Source of the DNA: DASUAS01 sp963750045
Lineage (GTDB): Bacteria > Actinomycetota > Acidimicrobiia > IMCC26256 > DASPTH01
Assembly: GCA_963750045.1 (NCBI GenBank)
Contig: CAVVPD010000003.1
Coordinates: forward strand, 505,634-569,633
Direction of reading: 5' to 3'
DNA length: 64,000 bases
In this document: piece after piece, positions 45,747-54,760 of the stretch
How positions within the stretch are numbered: the stretch's first letter is position 1
How the letters are laid out: each line of letters begins with the position of its first letter
The notes under the pieces: model-generated
Told to the model about the DNA's origin: nothing
The model's input: the letters and a program-made list of their open reading frames with translations, nothing else
The model's database searches: none
Program-made: the position numbers and the translations under genes

Positions 45747-46897
45747 CAGTACGACTTCAGGCCGAGGTCGCGCGAGATGGCGTTGCGCTGGATCTGGCTG
45801 GTGCCCCCCGAGATCGTGGCGACGATCGACTCGCGGTACCGGAAGCTCATGACGCTCTCGGTGGCGAATCCGTGGCCGGCCATGATCTGCATCCCCCAGC
45901 GCGCCGCGTTCACATAGGTCTCCGAACCCTTGAGCTTGGCCATCGACGCTTCGCGGTGGCACTCGACACCCTGCCCGCGCAACCACGCGGCCCGCTGGGT
46001 CAGCAACCGGGCCGAGTCGATGTCGGTCTGCAGGTCGGCGATCACGTGGGCGAGCGACTGGAACGTGCCGATCGGGCGGTCGAACTGCTTGCGCTCCTTC
46101 GCGTAGTCGACCGCGAGGTCGAGGGTCGACTGCGCGGCTCCCACGTAGCCCGCGCTGAGCACGATCCGTTCCAGCTCCAGGCTCGAGAGCATGACCCGCC
46201 AACCGTCGTGGAGCCCACCCACGAGCGCGTCGCCGGGCACCACCACGTCGTCGAGGTAGACCTCGTAGGTACCGAGGATCTGGCGCGCCAGGGTGGGGAT
46301 CCGGCGCAGCGTGACCCCGGGCGCCTCGGGATCGACGAGCAAGGCGCTGATCCCCCGGTGTTTGGGCGCGTCCCGGTCGGTGCGCACGTACATGAGGATC
46401 GTGGTGTCGGGCAGCCCCGCGCCGGTGCACCACATCTTCTGACCGTTCACGACGAAGTCGCCGTCCCGTCGATCGGCGGTCGTGCGCAGCGCGGCGGCGT
46501 CGGAGCCGGCATCGGGTTCACTGATGGCGACGGCGTAGTTGCGCTCCCCCGCCACGAGCTGGGGCACGAGCGCGCGCTTCTGCGCGTCGTCACCGAACTC
46601 GAACAGCGTGAGCGTGGGGATGAGCCGGCCCGACAGGCACATGGCGACGTCGAGGCTGGCCCGGCCGAGCTCCTCGGCCACGATCACCAGCTCGAGCGGT
46701 GAGGCGCCGGCGCCGCCGTGCTCCTCGGGAAAGGGGAGGCCGAACCAGTCCATCGCCGCGAACGCGGCGTTCAGCTCGGTCGGGGGCGTCTCCGCGTCGT
46801 CCCAGGCCTTCGCCACCTCGGGTGGGCAGGTGCGGGCGACGAAGTCGCGCGCGGTGTCGCGCAGCAGCTCCTGCTCCTCGGTGAGACCGAACTCCAC
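45746..46897 (-). CDS. Acyl-CoA dehydrogenase
   Basis: 383 residues. EFGLTEEQELLRDTARDFV at the start, FPEEHGGAGASPLELVIVAEELG near residue 58, AISEPDAGSDAAALRTTA near residue 120, KQFDRPIGTFQSLAHVIADL near residue 268, and SGGTSQIQRNAISRDLGL at the end. It is a full-length single-unit ACAD. GTG 46897 is preceded by AAGGG about 8 nt upstream, and TACAAT (minus strand, 46937-46942) gives a good -10. Divergent from the GntR gene, which is its likely regulator. Confidence 0.87.
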   Translation of the reverse strand: MEFGLTEEQELLRDTARDFVARTCPPEVAKAWDDAETPPTELNAAFAAMDWFGLPFPEEHGGAGASPLELVIVAEELGRASLDVAMCLSGRLIPTLTLFEFGDDAQKRALVPQLVAGERNYAVAISEPDAGSDAAALRTTADRRDGDFVVNGQKMWCTGAGLPDTTILMYVRTDRDAPKHRGISALLVDPEAPGVTLRRIPTLARQILGTYEVYLDDVVVPGDALVGGLHDGWRVMLSSLELERIVLSAGYVGAAQSTLDLAVDYAKERKQFDRPIGTFQSLAHVIADLQTDIDSARLLTQRAAWLRGQGVECHREASMAKLKGSETYVNAARWGMQIMAGHGFATESVMSFRYRESIVATISGGTSQIQRNAISRDLGLKSY

Positions 46898-46936
46898 GGC
46901 GGACCCTTCCCTCGTTCCCGCTCGGAAGGGTTGATT

Positions 46937-46942
46937 ATTGTA
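46937..46942 (-). promoter_or_regulatory. -10 box (TACAAT) in the ACAD-GntR divergent gap
   Basis: TACAAT on the minus strand lies in an AT-rich island (46930-46948) inside a 97-base gap otherwise GC-rich. It would drive the ACAD-LLM pair. The island is also where a GntR operator would be expected, but no strict palindrome is visible. Confidence 0.4.
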
Positions 46943-46994
46943 CTGATCCACCCACTCGTCGGGACTGGCCACGGGACTGAGGACGACCGAGGAC

Positions 46995-47768
46995 ATGGAC
47001 GAAGCAGCTCGGCTCATCGACGTCGCCGTGCCGGTGAAGGTCCCGAAGACCGCCGAGCTCGTCGCCGCCCGACTCAGGAACCAGATCGTCCGGGGCGAGC
47101 TGCACGAGGGCGACGCCCTGCCGCCCGAGGCCACCCTGATGGCACAGTTCGGCGTGTCCCGACCCACGCTGCGCGAGGCGTTCCGGGTCCTCGAGTCGGA
47201 AGGCCTCATCAGCGTGCGCCGTGGCGCCCGCGGCGGCGCCCGGGTCCACACCCCCGACGGCGACGTCGCCGCCCGCTACGCGGGGTTGGTCCTGCAGTTC
47301 CGGGGCACCACCCTCGCCGACGTGTACGACGCTCGCAAGGCGATCGAGCTCCCGGCCGTCCGCCGCCTCGCCCGCAAGCGCCCGGCCGCGGCGATGCGGG
47401 CCCTCGCTGCGAACCTCACCGCCGCGAGCGCCACCATCGACCACCCCGCCGGGCTGATCCGCCTCCAGGAGGAGTTCCACCTCGTCGTGGTGCAGCAGGC
47501 CGGGAACCGGACGCTGGCCATCTTCGCGGAGATGGTGCACCGCATCATCGAGCTCCACAGCGAGTCGTACATCGACCGTTGGGGTGGCGCGCCCATGGAG
47601 CGCAAGGGCGCCAGGCGGGGAAGCCGCACCCACGAGCGGTTCTTCGAGCTCGTCGAGACCGGCGACGCCGACGGTGCCGAGGCACTCTGGGAACGTCATC
47701 TCGACGAGGGGGCCGACCAGGTGCTGCGCGGGTCCGACGCCAAGACGGTCCTCGACCTCCTGAACTGA
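46995..47768 (+). CDS. GntR-family regulator, FadR/FCD type
   Basis: 257 residues. The winged-helix segment LRNQIVRGELHEGDALPPEATLMAQFGVSRPTLREAFRVLESEGLISVRRGARGG covers residues 28-82. The FCD ligand domain follows, with EEFHLVVVQQAGNRTL near residue 158 (metal/ligand His region) and a later MVHRI His. FCD regulators bind small carboxylic acids or acyl-CoAs. It diverges from the ACAD-LLM pair and precedes an SDR and thioesterase. Its last three codons and stop form the first, degenerate unit of a 17-bp tandem repeat. Confidence 0.86.
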   Translation: MDEAARLIDVAVPVKVPKTAELVAARLRNQIVRGELHEGDALPPEATLMAQFGVSRPTLREAFRVLESEGLISVRRGARGGARVHTPDGDVAARYAGLVLQFRGTTLADVYDARKAIELPAVRRLARKRPAAAMRALAANLTAASATIDHPAGLIRLQEEFHLVVVQQAGNRTLAIFAEMVHRIIELHSESYIDRWGGAPMERKGARRGSRTHERFFELVETGDADGAEALWERHLDEGADQVLRGSDAKTVLDLLN

Positions 47769-47826
47769 CCGAAGGCCTGAACCGACCGAACGCCTGAACC
47801 GACCGAACGCCTGAACCGACCGAACG
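47759..47826 (+). repeat. Tandem repeat, 17 bp x 4, between gntR-type gene and SDR
   Basis: Unit CCTGAACCGACCGAACG is perfect at 47776-47792, 47793-47809 and 47810-47826. A first copy at 47759-47775 differs at two positions (CCTGAACTGACCGAAGG) and contains the end of the GntR coding sequence with its TGA. The array ends 11 bases before the SDR start codon, so copy-number change alters the distance between the two genes. The unit is GC-rich with GACCGAACG phased every 17 bp, not an exact helical turn multiple. Confidence 0.92.
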
Positions 47827-47837
47827 ATGGAGTGATG

Positions 47838-48785
47838 ATGTTGCAGCATCGCGTGGCGATCGTGACCGGCGGGGGCCGGGGCATCGGCCGCAACCACTGT
47901 CTCGAGCTGGCCCGCCACGGCGCCGCGGTGTTGGTGAACGACCCGGGGGTGGCCGTGCGCGGCGAGGCCGAAGCCGGGGCGCGTCCGGCCGACGACGTCG
48001 TCGCCGAGATCACCGCGGCCGGTGGCACCGCGCTCGCCGACTACTCGTCGGTGACGAGCTGGGACGAGTGCGCGGCGATGGTGCAGCGCGCCGTCGGCGA
48101 GTTCGGTCGCATCGACATCGTCGTGAACAACGCGGGCATCTTGCGTGACCGCATGATCACGTCGATGACGGAGGACGACTTCGACGCGGTGCTCGCAGTG
48201 CACGTGAAGGGGACGTTCTCGATGACCAAGCACGCATGTGACCACTGGCGCGCGGTCGCCAAGGCGGGCGGCGAGAACTGCGCCCGGGTCGTCAACACCA
48301 CGTCCGGCGCGGGCATGTACGGCAACATCGGCCAGGCTGCGTACGGCGCGGCCAAAGCCGCGATCGCCAACCTCACACTGGTCACCGCGCTCGAGATGGG
48401 CCGCTACGACGTCACCGCCAACGCCATCTCACCGGTGGCGGCCACCCGGATGACCGCGACCGCCGGCGCGGCGCCCACCGTCTCTTCGACCGGGACCGGC
48501 TCCTCGATCGGCACCGGCGCCGACTGGCACGCCATGGATCCCGGGAATTCATCGCCGGTCGTCGCCTACCTCGCTTCCGAGCACTCGGCGTGGCTCACCG
48601 GCCAGGTCCTGCGGGTCGAGGGCAACGTCGTGCGGCGAGCCCACCCGTGGGGCCTCGAACCGGGCGAGTACGTCGCGGCCTCGGGGGCCCGGCTCGACGC
48701 GGCGGAGCTGGTCGACGGCCTCCGCCGGCTCTACGGGGCGATGCCGCAGGGCCTCGACGCCGCGAAGTCGCTCGGCCTGTCGTGA
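47838..48785 (+). CDS. Short-chain dehydrogenase/reductase (MFE-2/17-beta-HSD4-like)
   Basis: 315 residues. TGGGRGIGRNHCLELARHGAAVLVNDPG near residue 10, NNAGILRDRMI near residue 95, and YGAAKAA near residue 165. The long loop after strand 2 and the NAGILRD motif are shared with the SDR at 39077-40042, suggesting (R)-3-hydroxyacyl-CoA dehydrogenases. GTG 47832, ATG 47835 and ATG 47838 are consecutive; GGAG (47829-47832) suits the last. GTGA overlap couples it to the thioesterase. Confidence 0.82.
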   Translation: MLQHRVAIVTGGGRGIGRNHCLELARHGAAVLVNDPGVAVRGEAEAGARPADDVVAEITAAGGTALADYSSVTSWDECAAMVQRAVGEFGRIDIVVNNAGILRDRMITSMTEDDFDAVLAVHVKGTFSMTKHACDHWRAVAKAGGENCARVVNTTSGAGMYGNIGQAAYGAAKAAIANLTLVTALEMGRYDVTANAISPVAATRMTATAGAAPTVSSTGTGSSIGTGADWHAMDPGNSSPVVAYLASEHSAWLTGQVLRVEGNVVRRAHPWGLEPGEYVAASGARLDAAELVDGLRRLYGAMPQGLDAAKSLGLS

Positions 48786-49216
48786 GCCGCACCAGGGCGG
48801 AGTCGCTCGGCCACCACTGGCAGGAACGGATCCCGTTCAACAAGCTGTGCGGCTTCACGGTCACCCGGTGGGACGACGACGGTGTGCGCATGGAAGCGGT
48901 CGAGACCGACGAGCTGTCGAACGGCGCCGGCTCGATGCACGGCGGGGTGGTCGCGACGCTCATCGACACCGCGGCGAACGCGGCCGCCATCGTGGTCGAC
49001 GACTTCCAGCCCGCCACGCAGGTCGTCACCGTGTCGATGACGGTCAACTACGTGGGACCACCACGTGGACGGATCGTCGCCGACGCGGTGTGCACCAAAC
49101 GCGGCCGCCGACTCAACGCGGTCGCCGTCGACGTCCGCGACGGCGACGACACGCTCGTCGCTCAGGGCTTGGTGATCGTCAAGGTATCGGCGGCGGGAGG
49201 CCGGGCCCCGACGTGA
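48782..49216 (+). CDS. Hotdog-fold thioesterase (PaaI/4HBT type)
   Basis: 144 residues. MHGGVVATLIDTAANAAAI near residue 55 is the HGG...D active-site block of PaaI-like acyl-CoA thioesterases, followed by VTVSMTVNYVGPPRG. It hydrolyses an acyl- or aryl-CoA. GTG 48782 overlaps the SDR stop, and the set GntR, SDR, thioesterase reads as one transcript. Its 3' end overlaps the convergent crotonase by 38 bases. Confidence 0.8.
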   Translation: MSRTRAESLGHHWQERIPFNKLCGFTVTRWDDDGVRMEAVETDELSNGAGSMHGGVVATLIDTAANAAAIVVDDFQPATQVVTVSMTVNYVGPPRGRIVADAVCTKRGRRLNAVAVDVRDGDDTLVAQGLVIVKVSAAGGRAPT

Positions 49217-49996
49217 GCGGGCGGAAGTTCGGTGCGCGCTTCTCCACGAAGCTGCGCACGCCCTCTTCGAAGTCCGGCGTACCGTGCACCCGTTCGACCA
49301 GCTCGAACGTCTCGCGCTGCGCCTCGGCGAGGTCGACGTCCCAGTGGTGCTGGACCTGGTACTTCGTGATCCCCATCGCGAGCGGCCCGCAGTTCTCGGC
49401 GAGGTCGCGCGCGCGTAGGCGATCGTCGTGTCGAGCAGCGCCTCGGGCTCCACCACCCGGTGCACGAGCCCCAGGGTCGCGGCTTCCTCGGCGAGGAACA
49501 CCCGGCCCGACAAGAGGAGCTCGGTGGCGCGCGCGTGGCCGATCATCCGCGGCAGCATCCACGACACGCCGTGCTCGGCGAGCAGGCCGCGGCGGGCGAA
49601 CGCGGTCGTGAACTTCGCGCCCGCGGCCGCGAAGCGCACGTCGGCGAAGAGCGCCTGGAGGAACCCGATCCCCGCACACGGACCGTTCACCGCGGCGACG
49701 ACGGGTTTGGGGATCTCGAGAGGGAACGACTGGGGCCGGCGGGGAAGATCCGACACCGGACGGCCGGCGGCGACGCCCGCCAGCGCGTCGGCGTCGAGCC
49801 CGGCGCAGAAGCCCCGGCCCGCCCCGGTGACCACGATGACGCGCACCGCAGGATCGGCGGCGGCACCGGCGAGGAGCCCGAAGTAGCGCTCCTCCATCTC
49901 GAGCGTCCACGCGTTGAGTCGCTCGGGCCGGTTGAGGGTGAAGCACGCCACCCCGTCGTCGACCGTCGCGAGCACGACGTCTGCGGATCCGGCCAC
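49179..49996 (-). CDS. Enoyl-CoA hydratase/isomerase family (one frame break)
   Basis: About 271 residues. FTLNRPERLNAWTLEM near residue 18, AAVNGPCAGIGFLQALFADVR near residue 100, and RRGLLAEHGVSWMLPRMIG near residue 130, very like the crotonase at 33987-34814 (AEFGSSWMLPR). The frame breaks near 49417 in an alternating GCGCGCGCG run: IAYAR continues in another frame as DLAENCGPLAMGITKYQVQ, stopping at 49179. Two extra bases or one missing base would repair it. It lies 22 bases after the ACAD stop in the amidohydrolase-ACAD-crotonase operon. Confidence 0.78.
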
Positions 49997-50018
49997 GGAT
50001 GCCTACGCTACCTGCGCG

Positions 50019-51189
50019 TCAGACCCGCGGTTCCCGGGGAAGGCCGAGCACGGTCTCGCCCAGGATGTTGCGCTGCACCTCGGAGCTCCCCGCGTAGACC
50101 GTGCCCGCCGCGCGCGTTCAGCAGGAACACGTTGGTCCACGACGCGGTCGAGTTCGGCGCCCCGGGATCGTCGGTCCGCACGTTGCGAGCCGGGCGGCGA
50201 CCCGTGGGGACGAGGCCGTCCGGCCCCATGATCTGCATCGCCAGCTCCGAGACCCGCTGGTGGTACTCGCTCCAGTACAGCTTCGAGATCGACGCCGCCG
50301 GGCCGAGCTCGCCGTCACGCAGGTACTGGGTGAGGATGCGGTCGCCGAGGTACCGCATCGTCTCGACCTTCGTGTAGCACCAGGCCAACCGATCGCGCAC
50401 CACCGGGTCGCGATCCCTGCCGAACTCCCGCGCCAGCGCGACCAGCCGGTCGAACTCGGCGCGGAACAGGATCGGGTTGGTGGCTGCCTCCTCGCCGCGT
50501 TCGTGGGCGAGGAGCGTCATCGCCACGACCCACCCGCCGCCGACGTCGCCCACCACGTTGTCCGCGGCCGTGCGCGCCCCGTCGAAGAACACCTCGCAGA
50601 ATTCGCGCTCACGGTTCAGCATCTCGATCGGGCGCACCTCGATGCCGGGTTGGTCCATCGGGCACAGCAGGAACGTGATCCCGCGATGTCCGACCGCGGC
50701 CGGGTCCGTGCGCGCCAGGAGGAAGATCCACGTCGCGTCCTCGGCGAGGGACGTCCAGATCTTCTGCCCGTCGATCACCCACTCGTCGCCGTCGAGCGTC
50801 GCGCGCGTGCTCAACGCCGCCAGATCGGAGCCGGCACCGGGCTCCGAGTATCCCTGGCACCACCGGTCCTCGCCGGCGAGGATGCGGGGGAGGAAATGCC
50901 GGCGTTGCTCCTCGCTACCGAAGCGCAACAGGGTGTTGCCCACCATCTTGATGCCGAAGTTGTCCTGGGGGCCGCCGGTCGGCACACCCGCCCGGGCGAA
51001 CTCCTCGGCCAGCACCACCTGCTCGACCTTGGTGAGACCACCGCCGCCGTACTCGCGCGGCCACGACACGCCGAGGAAGCCGTGCTCGTAGAGCGTGCGC
51101 CGCCACCCGTCGATCGACCGCGCCCCATCGCGGTGCTCGTCGAGGAACGCCCGGACCCGGGCCCGGAATTCCCGCGACGAAACCGTCAC
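50019..51189 (-). CDS. Acyl-CoA dehydrogenase (one frame break near the 3' end)
   Basis: About 389 residues. WPREYGGGGLTKVEQVVLAEEF near residue 50, QGYSEPGAGSDLAALSTRA near residue 122, and FREFGRDRDP-type linker regions. After VFLLNAR one extra base near 50107 (CGCGCGGCGGG) shifts the frame; the conserved end AGTVYAGSSEVQRNILGETVLGLP then reads to a stop at 50019. GTG 51189 overlaps the amidohydrolase TGA (GTGA). It is probably the second gene of an amidohydrolase, ACAD, crotonase operon. Confidence 0.84.
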
Positions 51190-52376
51190 GCCGCGCCGAG
51201 CAGCGCCTCGGCGTTGTCGCGCATGATCTTGCGCTGGTCCGAGTCCGAGAGGGGTTCGAGGAGCTTGGCGAAGTCGGCCGGCACCGCGAGTCCCTCGGCG
51301 TGGGGATAGTCCGAGCCCATCACGATGGAGTCGGCGTGCCCGAGGTCGGTGACGATCCGCGCCACGTCGTCCTCGGGGTAGGGGGCCACGCGGACGTGGC
51401 GTCGGAAGATCTCGCTGGGGCGTTCGCGGAGGGGACCGCCGATCCACGGCCCGTTACGCCCCATCCCCCGGCTCTTGTCCATGTGGGTGACGAAGTGCGG
51501 GACCCACGACGCCCCGAACTCCGAGGCGAGCACCATGAGGTTCGGGAAGCGCCCGAAGAGGTTGTCGAAGATCAACGCGGAGATGGTGTCTTCGATCGGA
51601 CGCTCGCCGTAGGTGTTCTGCCACTGCCACGCCGACATGTGCCACGGCGCCGGGGTCGGCTCGAGTCCCCAGGCCGGGCCGACGTGCTCGTTGTACCAGT
51701 GCTCCATGATGTGGAACGCGACGAGCACGCCCGCCTCGTCCAGACGCGCCCAGACCGGATCGAAGTAGGGATCGCCGGGTGAACGACCACCGGCGGGCCC
51801 GGTCGGGAACAGCACGACGCGGGCGCCACGCTCGAGCACGTGCTCGAGCTCGGCGACGGTCGCGTCGAGGTCGCGGAAGGAGAGCAGCGCGGTCGGCGAG
51901 ATGCGATCGCCGTCGAAGTCCCACGTCTCGTCGAACCACCGGTTGAAGGAGTGGATGTTCGCGTAGGCGACGGGCGTGTCGGGCACGTACTGCTCCACCG
52001 AGAGCGCCATTGTCGACGGGTAGAGGACGCAGCGCTCGACGCCCTGCTCCTCGAGCAACGCCATTCGTGCCGCGCGCTCCTGGAACTCGGGCAGCATGGG
52101 CATGGGCTGGTAGGTCTCGTCGGGGTTGCCCGACCCCATCTGCTTGAGCATCTCCTTCAACGACCCGGGGCGATACGCCAGATCGAAGCCGAGCCCCTGC
52201 TCGCTGTTGAACACCGCGACGCGCCGGTCGGCGAGGATCGTCTCCGTGCCGTCGGGCAGCGTGACCGGGAAGATCGACCGGTCGAGCAGGTTCTTCGGCA
52301 TGTACTTCGTGAACGAGTCGCGGTTCTCGTAGCAGTGCGTGTCGCAGTCGATCAGACCACCGGTGAACTGGGCCAT
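51186..52376 (-). CDS. Amidohydrolase-2 family metal-dependent hydrolase/decarboxylase
   Basis: 396 residues. LIDCDTHCYEN near residue 9 (DxDxH metal motif), CVLYPSTMALSVEQY near residue 118, FHIMEHWYNEHVGPAW near residue 218 (His ligands), and IVMGSDYPHAEG near residue 358 (metal Asp). This layout is typical of the actinobacterial amidohydrolases that accompany ACADs and LLM enzymes; cleavage or decarboxylation of a carboxylic/CoA intermediate is a guess. Start ATG 52376. It is coupled to the ACAD downstream and paralogous to 43310-44728. Confidence 0.82.
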   Translation of the reverse strand: MAQFTGGLIDCDTHCYENRDSFTKYMPKNLLDRSIFPVTLPDGTETILADRRVAVFNSEQGLGFDLAYRPGSLKEMLKQMGSGNPDETYQPMPMLPEFQERAARMALLEEQGVERCVLYPSTMALSVEQYVPDTPVAYANIHSFNRWFDETWDFDGDRISPTALLSFRDLDATVAELEHVLERGARVVLFPTGPAGGRSPGDPYFDPVWARLDEAGVLVAFHIMEHWYNEHVGPAWGLEPTPAPWHMSAWQWQNTYGERPIEDTISALIFDNLFGRFPNLMVLASEFGASWVPHFVTHMDKSRGMGRNGPWIGGPLRERPSEIFRRHVRVAPYPEDDVARIVTDLGHADSIVMGSDYPHAEGLAVPADFAKLLEPLSDSDQRKIMRDNAEALLGAA

Positions 52377-52429
52377 GTCGACGATGCTACGACCGGATGC
52401 TCGGCGGCCGCAGCTGGACACGCCGGGCG

Positions 52430-52759
52430 CTACTTCCGCTTCTTGCGCTTGCCGAAGCGCCGCGGCTTCTTGTCGAATTCGTTCAGGATCTCGGGCGCGG
52501 CGGCGTTGACGATGTCCTCCGCGGCGTCGAGCAGGGCGGCCACGTCCTCACCCTCGGGCTCGGCCTCGGGGGTGTCGTAGCCCTTGGCCAGCGACCCGAC
52601 CTGCCAGCCGGCGTCGATCATCCGCCGCTCGTACCCGACGCACGACTCGGGGCACCGCCACGGGGCCTCGGGGGCCAGGTCGATGCGGCACTTGCGCACC
52701 ACCTCCCCGTTGTCGTAGGTGCGGCTCTCGTAGTGCCGGCAGTCGGTACGCATGGGCAT
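52430..52759 (-). CDS. Small four-cysteine protein with basic tail, unknown
   Basis: 109 residues from ATG 52759 (ATGs 52768 and 52753 are also in frame). The N-terminal half has four Cys in MRTDCRHYESRTY, VRKCRIDL and RCPESC, suggesting a Zn or Fe-S knuckle. The middle is acidic and helical, and the tail KPRRFGKRKKRK is strongly basic. I do not recognise a named family. It is the last gene of the mec-to-rdgB block, 38 bases after the 185-residue unknown, so an RNA- or nucleic-acid-related role is possible but unproven. Confidence 0.6.
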   Translation of the reverse strand: MPMRTDCRHYESRTYDNGEVVRKCRIDLAPEAPWRCPESCVGYERRMIDAGWQVGSLAKGYDTPEAEPEGEDVAALLDAAEDIVNAAAPEILNEFDKKPRRFGKRKKRK

Positions 52760-52797
52760 GGACGCCATTCTGGCCCAGCGATCCCGGCGACGGGGGT

Positions 52798-53355
52798 TCA
52801 GGCCAGCCAGTCCGCCGCACAATCCAGCAGGTAGCGGCTCACCTCCAGGCAGCGGTCGAGCACCTCGCACGACACCGCGTCGCCGTCGCGGATGTGGAGC
52901 AGCGAGACCGACTGGTGGGCGACGATGCGCAGCGAGCGCTCGGGGGCGTCGGTCGCGGCCGGGATCGAGTCGATGGCCGAGACCTCGAGCGGCAGGTCGG
53001 GGCCCCCCTTGCCCGCGAGGTCGGTCGCGAGCACGAGGAGGTCGGGACCGTGGGGCAGCGGCGGGAGCGCCCAGGTGAAGTTGAGCGGGAAGTGGAACTC
53101 GTCGGGCGGGTCCTCGACGTCGGCCCGCTCGATCACCGCGTCCTCGAACCCGAGCAGCACGCGCGGGTCGATCTCGAGGGAGAGGTAGAGATCGACGGGC
53201 CCCTCGCACCCCTCCTCGGGGTGGAGGTCGACCTCCCAGTTCTGGCGCAGCGAGTAGCTCTCCACGAAGTGCCGCTCGTCGTGGACGTGGAAGCCGTGCT
53301 CGACCGCGTGGTCCTTGAGGTCGGCGACGAAACCGGCGATGTCGATCACAGCCAT
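52798..53355 (-). CDS. Conserved-looking protein of unknown function, 185 residues
   Basis: MAVIDIAGFVADLKDHAVEH at the start, then an acidic, soluble alpha/beta sequence with VDLYLSLEIDPRVLLGFED near residue 65 and FPLNFTWALPPLPHGPDL near residue 95. No signal peptide, membrane segment or catalytic motif stands out. SD GGAGG (53364-53368) precedes ATG 53355, which follows the rdgB stop by only 4 bases. Codon use matches the neighbours, so it is a real gene of the rph-rdgB transcript. Function not recognised. Confidence 0.65.
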   Translation of the reverse strand: MAVIDIAGFVADLKDHAVEHGFHVHDERHFVESYSLRQNWEVDLHPEEGCEGPVDLYLSLEIDPRVLLGFEDAVIERADVEDPPDEFHFPLNFTWALPPLPHGPDLLVLATDLAGKGGPDLPLEVSAIDSIPAATDAPERSLRIVAHQSVSLLHIRDGDAVSCEVLDRCLEVSRYLLDCAADWLA

Positions 53356-53359
53356 CTGA

Positions 53360-53965
53360 TCAGTCCTCCAACGCGTCGACGACGCGCAGCCCGTCTGCCA
53401 GCGTACGGAACGCGCGGCCGCGGTGCGACACCGCGTGCTTCTCGGCGGCCGACATCTCGGCGAAGCTCCGGCCGTCCCCCTCGTCGGGTACGAACACGGG
53501 GTCGTAGCCGAACCCACCGTCGCCCCGCGCCACCGACGCGATCGTGCCCTCCACCGTCCCCATGGCGGCGATCTCCCGCCCGTCGGGGAAGCGGGCGATG
53601 GCCACGGTGGCGAACCGGGCGGTGCGCTCCCCCACCGGGACCTCGCGCAGCTCCTGGAGCAACCGGGCCACGTTGTCGGCGTAGGTGGCGTCGTCACCCG
53701 CGTACCGGGCCGACCGGACGCCGGGGGCGCCGCCGAGCGCGTCGACCTCGAGTCCGGTGTCGTCGGCCAGGGCCGCCAGGCCGGTTGCCGCGCAGAGGGC
53801 CAGCGCCTTGAGGCGGGCGTTGTCCTCGAGCGTGTCGCCGGTCTCGTCGACCTCGGGCACGTCGGCGGGACGCGGGAGCAGCTCCACGGTCACACCGGCG
53901 CCGCGGAGCACGTCGGTGATCTCACGTGCCTTGTCGGGGTTCGCGGTGGCGAGGACCAGCTTCAA
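53360..53965 (-). CDS. rdgB: Non-canonical purine NTP pyrophosphatase (RdgB/HAM1)
   Basis: 201 residues. KLVLATANPDKAREI at the start (SxNxxK-like nucleotide motif), DDTGLEVDALGGAPGVRSARYAG near residue 67, GYDPVFVPDEG near residue 145, and SHRGRAFRTL near the C-terminus. It removes ITP/XTP/dITP from the nucleotide pool. The start is TTG 53965, whose TTGA overlaps the stop of rph; the frame has no better start there. The rph-rdgB order is the common bacterial arrangement. Confidence 0.92.
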   Translation of the reverse strand: MKLVLATANPDKAREITDVLRGAGVTVELLPRPADVPEVDETGDTLEDNARLKALALCAATGLAALADDTGLEVDALGGAPGVRSARYAGDDATYADNVARLLQELREVPVGERTARFATVAIARFPDGREIAAMGTVEGTIASVARGDGGFGYDPVFVPDEGDGRSFAEMSAAEKHAVSHRGRAFRTLADGLRVVDALED

Positions 53966-54705
53966 GACGGGCGCGGCGTGGGCGCATCGGCGAGCACCTC
54001 GCGCTGCAGGGAGAAGATCCGGGAGATGCCGTGCTCGGCGAGGCCGAGGAGGTCGTCGAGCTCGCCGCGGGAGAACGCCGCGCCCTCCGCGGTTCCCTGC
54101 ACCTCGACGAAACGACCTTCGCCGGTCATCACCACGTTCATGTCGACCTCGGCCCGGACGTCTTCCGAGTAGTCGAGGTCGAGGAGCGGCAGCGCATCGA
54201 CGATGCCGACCGAGATCGCGCCGCACTGCCCCGTGAGCGGGTGGCTCGCCAACTTCTTGGCCTGCACGAGCCGGCTGCACGCGTCGTGCAGCGCGACGTA
54301 CCCGCCGCAGATGGACGCGGTGCGGGTCCCGCCGTCGGCCTGGAGCACGTCGCAGTCGACGGTGATCTGCACCTCGCCCATAGCGGTGAGGTCGGTGACG
54401 GCGCGCAGCGAACGGCCGATCAGCCGCTGGATCTCCTGGGTGCGGCCCGATTGCTTGCCGCGCGCCGCCTCACGGTCGTTACGCTCGGAGGTGGCCCCCG
54501 GCAGCATCGAGTACTCGGCGGTCACCCAACCCCGGCCCCTGCCCCGCAACCACGGCGGGACGCGCTCCTCGACCGATGCAGTGCACAGCACCCGGGTCAT
54601 GCCGAACTCGACCAGCACCGAACCGGTGGCGAACTGGGTGAAGTCGCGCGTGAACGCGAGGGTGCGCAGGTCGTCGGGCTCGCGCCCGTCACGTCGGATG
54701 CCCAC
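53962..54705 (-). CDS. rph: Ribonuclease PH
   Basis: 247 residues. RRDGREPDDLRTLAFTRDFT at the N-terminus, VPPWLRGRGRGWVTAEYSMLPGAT near residue 48, RTQEIQRLIGRSLRAV near residue 88 (phosphate/tRNA-binding Arg residues), and VDCDVLQADGGTRTASICGGYVAL near residue 115. It trims tRNA 3' ends by phosphorolysis. ATG 54705 lies 55 bases after the MBL gene, and the stop overlaps the rdgB start. Confidence 0.93.
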   Translation of the reverse strand: MGIRRDGREPDDLRTLAFTRDFTQFATGSVLVEFGMTRVLCTASVEERVPPWLRGRGRGWVTAEYSMLPGATSERNDREAARGKQSGRTQEIQRLIGRSLRAVTDLTAMGEVQITVDCDVLQADGGTRTASICGGYVALHDACSRLVQAKKLASHPLTGQCGAISVGIVDALPLLDLDYSEDVRAEVDMNVVMTGEGRFVEVQGTAEGAAFSRGELDDLLGLAEHGISRIFSLQREVLADAPTPRPS

Positions 54706-54760
54706 GGAGTCTCCCGGGTGGTTCGGATCGCCGGCGCGGAGGTGGCGGCGTGGATGGGGG

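Noticed and set aside
47759..47826. CRISPR array
   Set aside because: The 17-bp units are directly contiguous with no spacers, and no cas genes are present.
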